DNA of 58,648 nt from Bacteroidota bacterium (GCA_947448795.1 CANFOZ010000007.1:1-58648), one strand, 5' to 3'; shown: positions 9,406 to 17,972, counted from the first letter of the stretch. A program made the numbers and translations. The notes: generated from the letters alone by a model not told the origin.

Positions 9406-9950
9406 TATCCGGTCAATTCGGTGGAAGACAAATTCTCTTCCCAAAGAACTTCCCAGTGCGGCCAACCACCGACTTTGCCAAGAATGGCCTTTTCAATGTC
9501 TTGCAAAACAGGGTTGATTTTGAATCCTTGAGCGTGCTCGATTTATTCAGCGGAGCGGGTGGCGTGAGTATGGAGTTTCTATCCCGAGGAGTAAACGATT
9601 TGATCGCTGTTGACAACGATATCCGCTGCTCCAAATTTTTAAAAGAAGTCTTTCTCTCCTATAAACTAGATAATGCGCGAACGGTGAAGAGCGACGCCTT
9701 GGCTTTCATTGAACGCTGCACCATACCTTTCGATATTGTTTTTGCCGATCCTCCCTATGCATTCCCAAAAACCAAGCTCATCCCCGACCTTGTTTTTAAC
9801 AAAAACCTTATAAAGCCCGGCGGCAAATTAATTTTAGAACACGGCAGAAGCAATTCCTTCGAAGCTCACCCGTTGTTCACCGAGCAAAGGGTTTACGGAG
9901 AAGTGCGATTTAGTATCTTTGAACCAAGTCCAATAACCGTTGCACCATGA
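9396..9950 (+). CDS. rsmD: 16S rRNA (guanine(966)-N(2))-methyltransferase RsmD
   Basis: A 184-residue SAM-dependent methyltransferase that modifies G966 (E. coli numbering) of 16S rRNA during 30S assembly. The N-terminus RIISGQFGGRQI is characteristic, as are LDLFSGAGGVSMEFLSRG (SAM-binding motif I) and ADPPYAF (catalytic DPPY motif of N-methyltransferases). The start is TTG at 9396, chosen because the family begins at MRIISG. It overlaps the DUF3822 gene by 10 bp and coaD by 4 bp (ATGA), so the three form an operon. Confidence 0.95.
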   Translation: MRIISGQFGGRQILFPKNFPVRPTTDFAKNGLFNVLQNRVDFESLSVLDLFSGAGGVSMEFLSRGVNDLIAVDNDIRCSKFLKEVFLSYKLDNARTVKSDALAFIERCTIPFDIVFADPPYAFPKTKLIPDLVFNKNLIKPGGKLILEHGRSNSFEAHPLFTEQRVYGEVRFSIFEPSPITVAP

Positions 9951-10405
9951 GTAGGATAGCCGTTTTTCCTGGGTCCTTCGACCCTTTAACCATTGGCCAC
10001 GAAGATATCGCTAGGCGCGCCCTTGAGCTTTTCGACGAGCTGATAATCGGAATCGGAAGCAACTCCGACAAATCCTATTTACATGCTGCTGAAGAGCGGA
10101 AAAGCATGATCGAGAACGTATTCGCGGATGAAAAACGCATACGTGTACTAATCTATAACGGACTCACGATCAATTTCTGTAAACACGTTGGTGCTCAGTA
10201 CATTCTCCGTGGACTGCGCACCTCAGCCGATTTCGAATTCGAACGCGGCATCGCTCAAATGAACAAAGCGTTGGCAGAAGACATCGATACCATTTTTATG
10301 ATGAGTAGGCCGATGTATTCACACATCGCATCATCCATCGTTCGTGACATCCATAAGAACAAAGGCGATGTGAGTAAATTCCTTCCAAAAGGAATCACGC
10401 TTTAA
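9947..10405 (+). CDS. coaD: Pantetheine-phosphate adenylyltransferase
   Basis: CoaD transfers AMP from ATP to 4'-phosphopantetheine, the penultimate step of coenzyme A synthesis. The 152-residue protein has the nucleotidyltransferase signature PGSFDPLTIGH at the start and the conserved RGLRTSADFEFE region that contacts substrate. Length is normal. The ATG overlaps the rsmD stop (ATGA), and the rsmD-coaD pairing is common in many bacteria. The 3' end overlaps the convergent NUDIX gene by 4 bp. Confidence 0.97.
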   Translation: MSRIAVFPGSFDPLTIGHEDIARRALELFDELIIGIGSNSDKSYLHAAEERKSMIENVFADEKRIRVLIYNGLTINFCKHVGAQYILRGLRTSADFEFERGIAQMNKALAEDIDTIFMMSRPMYSHIASSIVRDIHKNKGDVSKFLPKGITL

Positions 10406-11013
10406 ACAGCCTCGAAAACTTTTCGAATAGCTGGATACGAATTCTCCAAGGCCTTTGTAGCGGATGCAAAATCCATCCAACGAATATCGCTTATACCCTC
10501 CTCGGTCTGCGGCACAAGTTTTTCTTTTCCGGCATATTCCATGCGATACCAATGCGTCATCTTGAGCATATGTTTACCATGCTGTGTATAGGTATGGTAG
10601 GTTGATGGGAGCTCGCCTACTATTTTCAAATCATGAATTCCGCATTCCTCGGTTACCTCTCGTATTGCGGCTTCACGAGGCTGCTCACCCGCTTCTATCT
10701 TTCCTTTAGGCAAGTCCCAAAAGCCAAGCCGATGGATTAAAAGAAATTGGTGCTGCACGTTGGACACCAAGCCGCCAGCAGCTTCAATCCAATGATACAG
10801 AGCCACAAAATCTAACCAGGACTGACGCTCATCTTCACACACTAAATAAAAACGATCCTGCGTTAAACCCTTGGTATGCGCTAATGAATCAAGGAACTGC
10901 AACAAATCATCTTTGGAACGAATTTGCACCAGGTTCACCGGTTTAGCAAGATCAACCTGCATTAGATCAGAAATAAAAAGAAGGCATTTGCCTTGAATTG
11001 AAACTTCGTACAT
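10402..11013 (-). CDS. NUDIX hydrolase
   Basis: A 203-residue protein with a complete Nudix box: GKIEAGE, seven residues, then REVTEECGI, matching GX5EX7REUXEEXGU. LPKG just before the box is typical of the MutT-type fold. Residues 1-80 are an N-terminal extension (about two alpha/beta elements) that I do not recognise. It hydrolyses a nucleoside diphosphate linked to some group X; the substrate cannot be inferred. The gene is divergent from pyrE across 42 bp. Confidence 0.9.
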   Translation of the reverse strand: MYEVSIQGKCLLFISDLMQVDLAKPVNLVQIRSKDDLLQFLDSLAHTKGLTQDRFYLVCEDERQSWLDFVALYHWIEAAGGLVSNVQHQFLLIHRLGFWDLPKGKIEAGEQPREAAIREVTEECGIHDLKIVGELPSTYHTYTQHGKHMLKMTHWYRMEYAGKEKLVPQTEEGISDIRWMDFASATKALENSYPAIRKVFEAV

Positions 11014-11043
11014 AAGTCTTACAAATCGTCTTGGATAAATCGC

Positions 11044-11051
11044 TATATTTG
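11044..11051 (+). promoter_or_regulatory. -7 box (TATATTTG) of pyrE, 4 nt before the ATG
   Basis: A perfect TAnnTTTG match. With transcription starting about four nucleotides after the box, the mRNA would begin at or one base before the ATG at 11056, predicting a leaderless transcript. The -33 region is weak. Confidence 0.6.
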
Positions 11052-11055
11052 CACC

Positions 11056-11703
11056 ATGATGCGTGACGAAACTGCTATAAAGATCGCTGATTTTTTAATG
11101 CAAATCAAGGCCATTAAAATCAGTGTTGCCGAGCCCTTTACATGGGCCTCAGGACTAAAGTCCCCAATATATTGTGATAACAGGGTAAGTCTTTCACACC
11201 CAAAGATACGAACCTATATTCGCCAACAGTTGGCAAAAGCGGTAGAAGAGAGCTTCGGTAAGCCCGATGTGATTGCAGGTGTTGCAACAGGAGCCATCGC
11301 ACAAGGTGCCTTGGTAGCCGAAGCACTTGGACTTCCTTTCGTGTATGTGCGCTCAGCACCAAAAGGACATGGCCTTGGCAACTTGGTTGAAGGTGAAGTA
11401 AAGCCGGGCCAGTCGGTTATTGTCATAGAAGATCTTGTTTCTACTGGATCTAGCAGTTTAAAAGCTGTGGACGCCCTTCGCGAAGCCGGTTGTGAGGTAA
11501 AAGGCATGGTGTCGATTTTCTCCTACGGATTCAAAATGGCTACCGACAATTTCAAAAAACACAAATGCCGCTTAGTTACCTTGTCTAATTACGATACGGT
11601 TATCCAGCAAGCCATTCAGCATAATTATGTGGTGGATAAGGACCTCAAGTCGCTGAAAGCATGGAGAGATAACCCTGAAGACTGGAGCAAAGAGCGCCAA
11701 TAG
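11056..11703 (+). CDS. pyrE: Orotate phosphoribosyltransferase
   Basis: PyrE couples orotate to PRPP to make orotidine monophosphate in de novo UMP synthesis. The 215-residue protein has the type I phosphoribosyltransferase PRPP loop VIVIEDLVSTGSSS near residues 117-130 and the SGLKSPIYCDNR region near the N-terminus. Two ATGs stand next to each other at 11056 and 11059; either may be used. The -7 box ends only 4 nt upstream. It is followed at 36 bp by the SRPBCC gene, probably in the same transcript. Confidence 0.97.
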   Translation: MMRDETAIKIADFLMQIKAIKISVAEPFTWASGLKSPIYCDNRVSLSHPKIRTYIRQQLAKAVEESFGKPDVIAGVATGAIAQGALVAEALGLPFVYVRSAPKGHGLGNLVEGEVKPGQSVIVIEDLVSTGSSSLKAVDALREAGCEVKGMVSIFSYGFKMATDNFKKHKCRLVTLSNYDTVIQQAIQHNYVVDKDLKSLKAWRDNPEDWSKERQ

Positions 11704-11739
11704 CACGATTTCTTTTAGAAGCTCGATAAACCAATTTAC

Positions 11740-12135
11740 ATGACGCGCTTAAGCGGACAAACAGCCACCTCTGATAAATCGACTGCTGCGGTTTTTGAAT
11801 TTTTATCGGAGTTCTCTAATTTTCAAAAACTACTTCCACCCCAGGTCATTGACTTCGTACTTGATGAAGAGGGCTGCTCTTTCACCATCAAAGGCATGGC
11901 TAGCTTGGGTTTGGCGTATCAATCAAAAAAACCCAACAGTGAAATCGTAATGGTTAGCAAAGGCAAGGTGCCCTTCGCTTTCACTATGACGGCCTTGATT
12001 GGTGAGCAAGGAGCTGGGTCAACGCTTCAGTTTGTTTTGGATGCCGAGCTCAATCCATTCTTAAAGATGATGGCCGAAAAACCCTTGACCAATTTCCTCA
12101 ACCTTTTAGCCGAAAAACTGGGCAGCAGCATCTAA
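11740..12135 (+). CDS. SRPBCC (START-like) family protein
   Basis: A 131-residue protein with the usual helix-grip pattern: an opening strand (LSGQTATSDKSTAAVFEFLSE), a short segment near residue 35 with Phe-Gln-Lys-Leu-Leu-Pro, several beta strands and a long C-terminal helix (PLTNFLNLLAEKLG). This superfamily binds hydrophobic ligands in a deep cavity, but the ligand is not predictable here. It lies downstream of pyrE and meets birA tail to tail with one base between stop codons. Confidence 0.75.
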   Translation: MTRLSGQTATSDKSTAAVFEFLSEFSNFQKLLPPQVIDFVLDEEGCSFTIKGMASLGLAYQSKKPNSEIVMVSKGKVPFAFTMTALIGEQGAGSTLQFVLDAELNPFLKMMAEKPLTNFLNLLAEKLGSSI

Positions 12136-12136
12136 A

Positions 12137-12919
12137 CTAAATAAGAAATCGAATTTCTTTGAGATCGTAATAGCGGTGTTTTTCTGCCACTAGTACTTCG
12201 AGTTTTCCATCGGTATCCACTCCCGTTATCTTTCCATGAACAACACCGTCGATGGTGTAAAAATCGTGCGCTTCATTGAACCGATAAAGCGCAGCCAAGT
12301 AGTCTGTTTTAATTTTGTCAAACTTACGCGCCTTGACCTGCAGATAGCGGGCTTCCAAAAAATGAAATGCCTGCTGGATGGTGTTCTTTAAATCAACATC
12401 GTGTCCAGTGATGCGGCGAACCGAGGTAGCTTGACTTAGCTCGGATGCGAAATCGACTTGGTTAAGGTTAATACCGATTCCAACGATTGATGTTTGAATG
12501 GATTCCTTTCGCAAGGAATTCTCAATAAGAATTCCGCCTAGTTTGTGGTTCTCGTGATACAAATCGTTGGGCCACTTCACATGCAACTTCGTGGCATCAA
12601 GATCCGACTGCTCGGCAACAATACACTTCATTAAATCTAAAACACCAAGCGCCATTGCCATGCTCAGATAAAATTGTTCGCGTGCAGCAAGCGTTTCTGG
12701 ATACAAAATCAAGCTCATCATGATGTTCTTGCCAGCTTGGCTAGACCAAGTAGTACCCCTTTGACCTTTACCCGAAAATTGATAGTGAGTAAAAACAACC
12801 GTTCCCTCTATTGGCCGAACAGTCGATGTGTCCAACATTTGGCGGGCGTAAACATTGGTTGAATCAACCTGATCTAATTCGATCAGACTTTGACCGATGA
12901 ACAAAGTTGAAGCGTGCAT
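12137..12919 (-). CDS. birA: Biotin--[acetyl-CoA-carboxylase] ligase (monofunctional BirA)
   Basis: This enzyme activates biotin with ATP and attaches it to a lysine of biotin carboxyl carrier protein. The 260-residue protein lacks the N-terminal winged-helix DNA-binding domain of E. coli BirA, so it should not act as the bio repressor. Visible motifs are the biotinyl-AMP loop GKGQRGTTWSS and KWPNDLY, followed by GGILIEN. The C-terminal ~50 residues form the small SH3-like domain (GVVHGKITGVDTDGKLEV). The ATG at 12919 lies 5 nt from a perfect promoter -7 box. Confidence 0.95.
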   Translation of the reverse strand: MHASTLFIGQSLIELDQVDSTNVYARQMLDTSTVRPIEGTVVFTHYQFSGKGQRGTTWSSQAGKNIMMSLILYPETLAAREQFYLSMAMALGVLDLMKCIVAEQSDLDATKLHVKWPNDLYHENHKLGGILIENSLRKESIQTSIVGIGINLNQVDFASELSQATSVRRITGHDVDLKNTIQQAFHFLEARYLQVKARKFDKIKTDYLAALYRFNEAHDFYTIDGVVHGKITGVDTDGKLEVLVAEKHRYYDLKEIRFLI

Positions 12920-12924
12920 AAAGA

Positions 12925-12955
12925 CAAAGGTACTAAAGCGAGGGATGTCGCAAAA
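12925..12955 (-). promoter_or_regulatory. birA promoter: -33 TTTTG, 18 bp, -7 TACCTTTG
   Basis: On the minus strand, TTTTG (12951-12955) and TACCTTTG (12925-12932) are separated by 18 bp, a close match to the Bacteroidota TTTG/TAnnTTTG promoter. The box ends 5 nt before the ATG, so transcription should start about 2 nt upstream of it. Confidence 0.7.
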
Positions 12956-13019
12956 TACGTTGTTTTAAGCCACACGCATTAGCACTGCAACAAAAGCCCC
13001 ATATCACCGAATATTTGTT

Positions 13020-13027
13020 TAATTTTG
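13020..13027 (+). promoter_or_regulatory. -7 box (TAATTTTG) of rsfS
   Basis: Perfect TAnnTTTG. Transcription is expected near 13031, which excludes the in-frame TTG at 13015 and supports the ATG at 13045 with a leader of about 14 nt. Confidence 0.6.
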
Positions 13028-13044
13028 TACAAAAAAAACAAAGA

Positions 13045-13671
13045 ATGGCCAAAACTGTCAAAGCAAAGAGCGCACCTGCACCAGCAAAAAAAGCGGTAAA
13101 AAAAACCGTAAAAGCAGCTCCTAAGAAAACGAAAGCGGCAGCACCGAAAAAGACGGCTGCTAAAAGTCCTATAAAGAAAGTAGCAAGCAAAACAAAGGCA
13201 GTGGCAGCTTCACCGAAAAAAACGGCCGCAAAAAAGCCCCTAAAAAAAGTTGAAAGCAAAGCTGCCGAGATCGCTGTTTCAGCAAAAAAGCCGGCGATAA
13301 AAAAAGTCGCCAACGGCGAATCGGAAGTATTGGCAGACTTGGTAATAAAAGGCATCTTAGAGAAAAAAGGCAAAGAGATTGTCTCTTTTGATCTTCGCAA
13401 TTTAAAATCCACCGTCTCTGATTTCTTCATCATCTGCCATGCCGACTCACCTAACCAAGTGACGGCCATTGCTGATTCGGTGGAGGAAACCGTGCGCAAA
13501 GCCAATGGAGAAAAACCATGGCACAGCGAAGGGTATGAGAACGCGGAGTGGTTGCTCATGGATTATAGCAATGTGGTGGTTCACATTTTCAGAACCGAAC
13601 AGCGCGAGTTTTATGGTCTAGAAAAACTTTGGGCAGATGCCGAGGTGACGAAAGTGGCCGAAAGTTTCTAG
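13045..13671 (+). CDS. rsfS: Ribosome silencing factor RsfS with N-terminal histone-H1-like Lys/Ala/Pro tail
   Basis: Residues ~92-208 are a normal RsfS (Iojap/RsfA) domain: SEVLADLVIKGI, SDFFIICHADSPNQVTAIAD, EGYENAEWLLMDYSNVVVHIF and REFYGLEKLW. RsfS binds uL14 on the 50S subunit and blocks joining of the 30S in starvation. Residues 1-91 are unusual: a tail of repeated AAPKKT/AAKKP-like units, about one third lysine, predicted disordered and resembling the C-terminal tail of histone H1. The same composition appears in the 53-residue protein at 17661-17822. The tail may bind rRNA or nucleic acid; this is inference. The DNA of the tail contains many A6-A8 runs. The start is set by the promoter box upstream. 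Confidence 0.9.
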   Translation: MAKTVKAKSAPAPAKKAVKKTVKAAPKKTKAAAPKKTAAKSPIKKVASKTKAVAASPKKTAAKKPLKKVESKAAEIAVSAKKPAIKKVANGESEVLADLVIKGILEKKGKEIVSFDLRNLKSTVSDFFIICHADSPNQVTAIADSVEETVRKANGEKPWHSEGYENAEWLLMDYSNVVVHIFRTEQREFYGLEKLWADAEVTKVAESF

Positions 13672-13749
13672 AATAGCATGACATTTTGATCTATTCTCAA
13701 AATGGCACAATGATTGAGCAGCAGCGGAACAAATCCTAAAAAAAGCCCC

Positions 13750-15816
13750 ATGGCGGAAGAAAACAAGAACAGCAAGGAGAATAACAAAGACCGCAAGCCA
13801 CTCGATGGCTTTCGCAAACCAGGAATACCGAAATTCAATTTTAGCTTTTATTGGATATACGCCATCATCGCGATTGTTTTTTTCGCCGTGCAATTCCTCT
13901 CTTGGGGAGGCGGTGCAGCTGAGGTGAATTGGAATAAGTTCGAGTCGCAGATGTTGATGAAGGGCGACGTAGAAAAGATCGTGGTCATTAACAAAGAGCG
14001 TGCTGAGGTTTATATCAAGCACGACCGCTTGATGAAGAACGACACGTTATATAAGAGTGTTCGCACCAAGCCTTTTGGCAACATGGAGAATACGGGCCCT
14101 CATTTCTACTTCAATATAGGCTCGGTCGAATCCTTCGAGAAACAGCTTGCCGAAGCCCAATCAACTTTGCCACCGGAAGATCATGTCAACCTTACCTATG
14201 CAAAAGACGATAGTATTTGGAAAGAGCTCATGAGCTGGCTTCCCTTCGTTTTACTGATGGTTTTCTTTTGGGTGTTTGTTATGCGGCGCATGGGCGGCGG
14301 CGGCGGCGGCAGCCAGATATTTAATATCGGCAAATCAAAAGCAACACTATTCGACAAAGATTTAGTTGTTAAAACCACCTTCAATGATGTTGCTGGCTTA
14401 GAAGAGGCGAAAGTTGAGGTGATGGAGATTGTTGACTTCCTTAAAAATCCCAAAAAATACACCACGCTTGGTGGTAAAATTCCACGTGGCGCCTTGTTGG
14501 TTGGCCCTCCTGGTACAGGTAAAACATTACTTGCAAAAGCCGTTGCAGGCGAAGCGCAAGTTCCTTTCTTCTCGCTTTCCGGTTCCGACTTCGTAGAGAT
14601 GTTTGTTGGCGTTGGCGCATCGCGCGTGCGTGATCTTTTCCGTCAAGCCAAAGAGAAATCACCGTCTATCATCTTTATCGACGAGATTGATGCGATTGGT
14701 CGTGCGCGTGGCAAATCCCCTTCGTTTAGCTCGAATGACGAGCGCGAAAGTACGCTGAACCAACTGCTCACAGAAATGGACGGCTTCGGTTCAAATAGCG
14801 GTGTTATCATTATTGGCGCTACGAACAGAGCGGATGTTTTGGATCGTGCACTGTTGCGACCAGGTCGCTTTGATCGTCAGATCTATGTGGAGCTGCCTGA
14901 CTTAAACGGCCGTAAAGAAATTTTTGCGGTGCATCTTAAGCCATTGAAAATAGACAACACGGTAGAGATTGATTTTCTTTCGCGTCAAACACCTGGATTC
15001 TCCGGTGCAGATATCGCCAATGTATGTAACGAGGCGGCTCTCATCGCTGCGCGAAAAAACAAAAACATCATAGGCAAACAAGATTTCTTGGATGCTGTGG
15101 ATCGTATCATTGGAGGTCTAGAAAAGAAAAACAAGATTGTAACCAAGCACGAAAAAGAGGTTATCGCTTATCACGAATCGGGCCATGCAACCATCAGCTG
15201 GCTGCTTGAACATGCGCATCCCTTAGTTAAGGTATCTATCGTTCCACGCGGACAATCGTTAGGTGCTGCATGGTACCTTCCTGAAGAGCGCCAGATCACA
15301 ACCACAGAACAACTTGAAGACGAGATATGCGCAGCACTTGGTGGCCGTGCAGCTGAAGAAGTGGTTTATGGTAAGATCTCAACAGGTGCTTTAAGCGACT
15401 TGGAAAAGATTACTAAACAGGCTTACGCTATGGTAACCATTTACGGTTTAAATGACCGCATCGGAAACTTAAGCTTCTACGATTCATCGGGACAGCAAGA
15501 TTATACCTTCCAAAAACCATACAGCGAACAGACCGCTCAGATCATCGATCAAGAAGTAAGCAAGCTGATTGAAAAATCGTATGCGCGAACAAAGAATTTG
15601 CTGGTGGAAAACAAAAGCAAATTGGAAATGCTTGCCAAAGTTCTCTTAGAGAAAGAAGTTATTTTCAAAGAAGATCTTGAAGGCATCTTTGGCAAAAGGC
15701 CTTTCGCCTCACACGATGATGAGATGCAATCGATAGCACCAAAACCGCCTGTTGCCACCTTACCGGAAGCAAGTAGTGCGGATGATCAAGCCGCACCTGC
15801 TGGCGTGATAAACTAA
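13750..15816 (+). CDS. ftsH: ATP-dependent zinc metalloprotease FtsH
   Basis: A membrane-anchored AAA+ protease that degrades misfolded membrane proteins and short-lived regulators. From ATG 13750 it has 688 residues. Two transmembrane helices flank a ~120-residue periplasmic region (first near residue 30, second at [14 protein letters not shown]). The AAA domain follows with Walker A GPPGTGKT (residues 252-259), Walker B IIFIDEID and the second region of homology [20 protein letters not shown]. The zinc protease motif HESGH is at 475-479. The frame is open upstream to a TTG at 13714, but the ATG is preferred. Downstream genes LUD, DUF2007 and cdsA follow closely in the same orientation. Confidence 0.97.
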   Translation: MAEENKNSKENNKDRKPLDGFRKPGIPKFNFSFYWIYAIIAIVFFAVQFLSWGGGAAEVNWNKFESQMLMKGDVEKIVVINKERAEVYIKHDRLMKNDTLYKSVRTKPFGNMENTGPHFYFNIGSVESFEKQLAEAQSTLPPEDHVNLTYAKDDSIWKELMSWLPFVLLMVFFWVFVMRRMGGGGGGSQIFNIGKSKATLFDKDLVVKTTFNDVAGLEEAKVEVMEIVDFLKNPKKYTTLGGKIPRGALLVGPPGTGKTLLAKAVAGEAQVPFFSLSGSDFVEMFVGVGASRVRDLFRQAKEKSPSIIFIDEIDAIGRARGKSPSFSSNDERESTLNQLLTEMDGFGSNSGVIIIGATNRADVLDRALLRPGRFDRQIYVELPDLNGRKEIFAVHLKPLKIDNTVEIDFLSRQTPGFSGADIANVCNEAALIAARKNKNIIGKQDFLDAVDRIIGGLEKKNKIVTKHEKEVIAYHESGHATISWLLEHAHPLVKVSIVPRGQSLGAAWYLPEERQITTTEQLEDEICAALGGRAAEEVVYGKISTGALSDLEKITKQAYAMVTIYGLNDRIGNLSFYDSSGQQDYTFQKPYSEQTAQIIDQEVSKLIEKSYARTKNLLVENKSKLEMLAKVLLEKEVIFKEDLEGIFGKRPFASHDDEMQSIAPKPPVATLPEASSADDQAAPAGVIN

Positions 15817-15854
15817 GCGAGGCATTATCCTTTATCCATCATCGGGGCAACCTC

Positions 15855-16502
15855 ATGGAAGATAGCAAGACCAAAGAGAAAGTGCTGAAACGCGTCCGTC
15901 AAGCGTTGATGCAGAAGACGGAGAATCGCTTTCCTAAGCTCGACTTCGACAGCGCTCTATACGCAGTAAGCGACGCTCCTTTGGAACTTCAATTTGCCCT
16001 AGAGTTAATTAAGGTGAATGGTAAATTCATCTATTGTGCCGACGAAACGGAATTCTGCAGCAACTTAAAACTGTTGCTGAATTCGGTAGATATTGGAAAG
16101 ATCTTCTGCAACAACGAGGCACTTTGTTTGCATCTAACAAACATGCAAATCCCACATCTCACGATGAAGGATGAGCTCGTTAATTCGGATACAACAATAA
16201 CGGACTGCGAAGCATTGGTTGCACGAACGGGTAGTGTAATCGTCTCTTCACGCCAAAGCTCAGGAAGGCGTGCTTCCGTTTTTCCCGACCATCACATAGT
16301 AGTTGCACGCAGCTCGCAAGTGGTGGCTGATTTAAAAGATGCACTGCAACTTATGAAGGTTCGCTATCAGGATCAATTACCATCCATGATAACAGCTATC
16401 ACAGGGCCAAGCCGCACAGCTGATATAGAAAAAACCTTGGTGCAAGGAGCACACGGTGCGAAAGAAATATATGTTTTTCTAATCGATGAATTGCCCCTCT
16501 AA
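15855..16502 (+). CDS. LUD domain (LutC/YkgG-like) protein
   Basis: A 215-residue protein of the LUD (DUF162/LutC) family. Supporting features are the central ITDCEALVARTGSVIVSS segment and PDHHIVVARSSQVV, followed by ITGPSRTADIEKTLVQGAHG near the C-terminus, where the family has its conserved G-P-S-x-T-x-D-I motif. LutC works with LutA and LutB Fe-S proteins in lactate oxidation, but neither partner is nearby, so the role here is open. It is placed 38 bp after ftsH and 6 bp before the DUF2007 gene, and is probably cotranscribed. Confidence 0.85.
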   Translation: MEDSKTKEKVLKRVRQALMQKTENRFPKLDFDSALYAVSDAPLELQFALELIKVNGKFIYCADETEFCSNLKLLLNSVDIGKIFCNNEALCLHLTNMQIPHLTMKDELVNSDTTITDCEALVARTGSVIVSSRQSSGRRASVFPDHHIVVARSSQVVADLKDALQLMKVRYQDQLPSMITAITGPSRTADIEKTLVQGAHGAKEIYVFLIDELPL

Positions 16503-16508
16503 AGCACA

Positions 16509-16715
16509 ATGGAAAAAAATTGGGTCAGCATCTTTAGTACCAATCAAACTTATTTGATTCAGCTTGCTAAGGCCGTGCTTGAAGAAGAAAACATTGAGAC
16601 CGTTGAAATAAATAAACAGAATTCGGCATACACTATTTTAGGTGAGATCGAACTCTTTGTAAATATTCAAGACGTTGTTAAAGCTAGACATCTAATCCAA
16701 GAATTAATCCCTTGA
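16509..16715 (+). CDS. DUF2007 family small protein
   Basis: A 68-residue protein matching the DUF2007 'putative signal transducing protein' pattern: an opening strand (WVSIFSTNQTYLIQ), a helix with LAKAVLEEENIE, then a second strand and IELFVNIQDVVKARHLIQEL. The function of the family is not known. Its stop overlaps the TTG start of cdsA (TTGA), so translation of the two is probably coupled. Confidence 0.75.
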   Translation: MEKNWVSIFSTNQTYLIQLAKAVLEEENIETVEINKQNSAYTILGEIELFVNIQDVVKARHLIQELIP

Positions 16716-17521
16716 ACAACTTCACACAACGCACCATAACAGGCACAGTGTTCGTCGCTGTATTGCTCTCATCCATGCTCTATAGCGCATGGACATCCAC
16801 CCTACTCTTCGCACTCATCACCATGCTTGGTGTATGGGAGTTTTACACCTTAGCAGAAAAAGCAGGTGTTCAACCGCAAAAGAAATTCGGAACTGTAATT
16901 GCAACGATCAGCTACTTGCTTATCGCATTGCATACAATGGGTTATATCGAACATAGCATGTTGTTACTTTGCATTCCACTTGCATTCATGGTGTTCATCA
17001 TTGAGTTGTACACACGATCAAGCAAGCCCTTTGAGAATATTGCGTATACATGGCTAGGGATGTTTTACATTGCTGTTCCTTTCGCTTTACTATGTGCACT
17101 ATCGTTTCAGTCAGGCATCTATCATCCGCATTTGATGCTCGGCTATTTCTTGTTGCTTTGGGCTAGTGACTCTGGCGCTTATGTCTTCGGGATGACATTG
17201 GGAAAAACAAAATTATTCGAACGTATATCACCTAAGAAGACGTGGGAAGGTACCATTGGCGGTGGACTATTAAGTGTGACGCTTGCATACGTTTTATCCA
17301 ACTATTTTCTTGAGTTGAGTCGTATGGATTGGATGGTTGTATCCATCATCATCGTGATCACTGGTAACCTTGGTGATCTTGCTGAGTCGATGTTTAAACG
17401 CAGTATAAATGTAAAAGACTCTGGCACATTATTACCAGGACACGGCGGAATTCTTGATCGCTTCGATGCGGTGTTCATCTCTGCGCCCTTTGTGTTTACC
17501 TATCTTTTATTGCGAGCATAA
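16712..17521 (+). CDS. cdsA: Phosphatidate cytidylyltransferase
   Basis: CdsA makes CDP-diacylglycerol from phosphatidate and CTP, the branch point of phospholipid synthesis in the inner membrane. The 269-residue protein has about seven to eight transmembrane helices and the full C-terminal family signature: SMFKRSINVKDSG followed by LPGHGGILDRFD. Another conserved piece, SPKKTWEGTIGG, precedes it. The start is TTG, overlapping the DUF2007 stop by 4 bp. A strong terminator follows. Confidence 0.97.
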   Translation: MNNFTQRTITGTVFVAVLLSSMLYSAWTSTLLFALITMLGVWEFYTLAEKAGVQPQKKFGTVIATISYLLIALHTMGYIEHSMLLLCIPLAFMVFIIELYTRSSKPFENIAYTWLGMFYIAVPFALLCALSFQSGIYHPHLMLGYFLLLWASDSGAYVFGMTLGKTKLFERISPKKTWEGTIGGGLLSVTLAYVLSNYFLELSRMDWMVVSIIIVITGNLGDLAESMFKRSINVKDSGTLLPGHGGILDRFDAVFISAPFVFTYLLLRA

Positions 17522-17579
17522 TAGCTTCGTGCATAGGCATTCGTTCTAAAGAACAGAAAAAGAATTTGGTGTAAAAGAA

Positions 17580-17610
17580 AAATCCCCTCGATTACTCGAA
17601 GGGATTTTTT
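17580..17610. terminator. Bidirectional intrinsic terminator after cdsA
   Basis: A 12-bp stem with one mismatch (AAATCCCCTCGA against TCGAAGGGATTT), loop TTAC, followed by T6. It also has a short T-run on the other strand, so it can serve both cdsA and the convergent histone-like gene. Confidence 0.85.
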
Positions 17611-17660
17611 GTTCTCTCGCGGACATCACGTCCGTGATTCGCACTGAGCTAAAAGTAAAA

Positions 17661-17822
17661 TTACTTCTTCGCAGCAGCTTTCTTCTTAGCAGGAGCAGCT
17701 TTCTTCTTTGCAGGAGCAGCTTTCTTCTTTGCAGGAGCAGCTTTCTTCTTAGCAGGAGCAGCAGCTTTCTTTTTTGGGGCAGCAGCTTTCTTTTTTGGAG
17801 CAGCTTTCTTTTTTGTTGCCAT
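17661..17822 (-). CDS. Histone-H1-like Lys/Ala/Pro repeat protein, 53 residues
   Basis: On the minus strand an ATG at 17822 opens a 53-codon gene ending at TAA 17661. It starts MATKKKAAPKKK and then repeats the heptad KKKAAPA four times before ending KKKAAAKK. About half of the residues are lysine, and there is no hydrophobic core, so it is predicted to be disordered and to coat nucleic acid, like the Hc1-type or H1-like proteins of other bacteria. The coding DNA is itself a 21-bp tandem repeat. A near-consensus -7 box (TTACTTTG, 17862-17869) lies upstream with a ~36-nt leader. It is too short for common ORF cut-offs. The same motif style forms the tail of RsfS at 13045. Confidence 0.85.
   Translation of the reverse strand: MATKKKAAPKKKAAAPKKKAAAPAKKKAAPAKKKAAPAKKKAAPAKKKAAAKK
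17667..17822. repeat. 21-bp tandem repeat within histone-like gene
   Basis: Units of 21 bp that encode KKKAAPA are repeated about four times nearly perfectly in the 3' half of the gene, with shorter, degenerate units in the 5' half. Copy number may vary between strains by slippage. Confidence 0.8.
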
Positions 17823-17861
17823 GGTAAATAGTTTTTAATTGTTTATAATGAAATTGTATTA

Positions 17862-17869
17862 CAAAGTAA
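17862..17869 (-). promoter_or_regulatory. -7-like box (TTACTTTG) of the histone-like gene
   Basis: One mismatch to TAnnTTTG on the minus strand, predicting a start near 17858 and a ~36-nt leader. Confidence 0.4.
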
Positions 17870-17972
17870 CTCACATTTAATTCACATGATACTTTTATAG
17901 ATTTGTATTTATGAACAGAGAAATGTTAATACAACTTCCTGTTATAATATTTTTAAGTGATGATGAACATCA

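Noticed and set aside
13015-13017. TTG as the start of rsfS
   Set aside because: It lies upstream of the predicted transcription start set by TAATTTTG at 13020-13027.
12933-13559. 208-codon ORF on the minus strand opposite rsfS
   Set aside because: It is antisense to a recognised RsfS domain and its Ala/Phe/Val runs are simply the reverse reading of Lys/Ala codons.
17634-17831. Plus-strand ORF of Ser/Phe/Leu repeats
   Set aside because: It is the complement of the histone-like Lys/Ala repeat gene, which has ATG, promoter and family-like composition on the minus strand.
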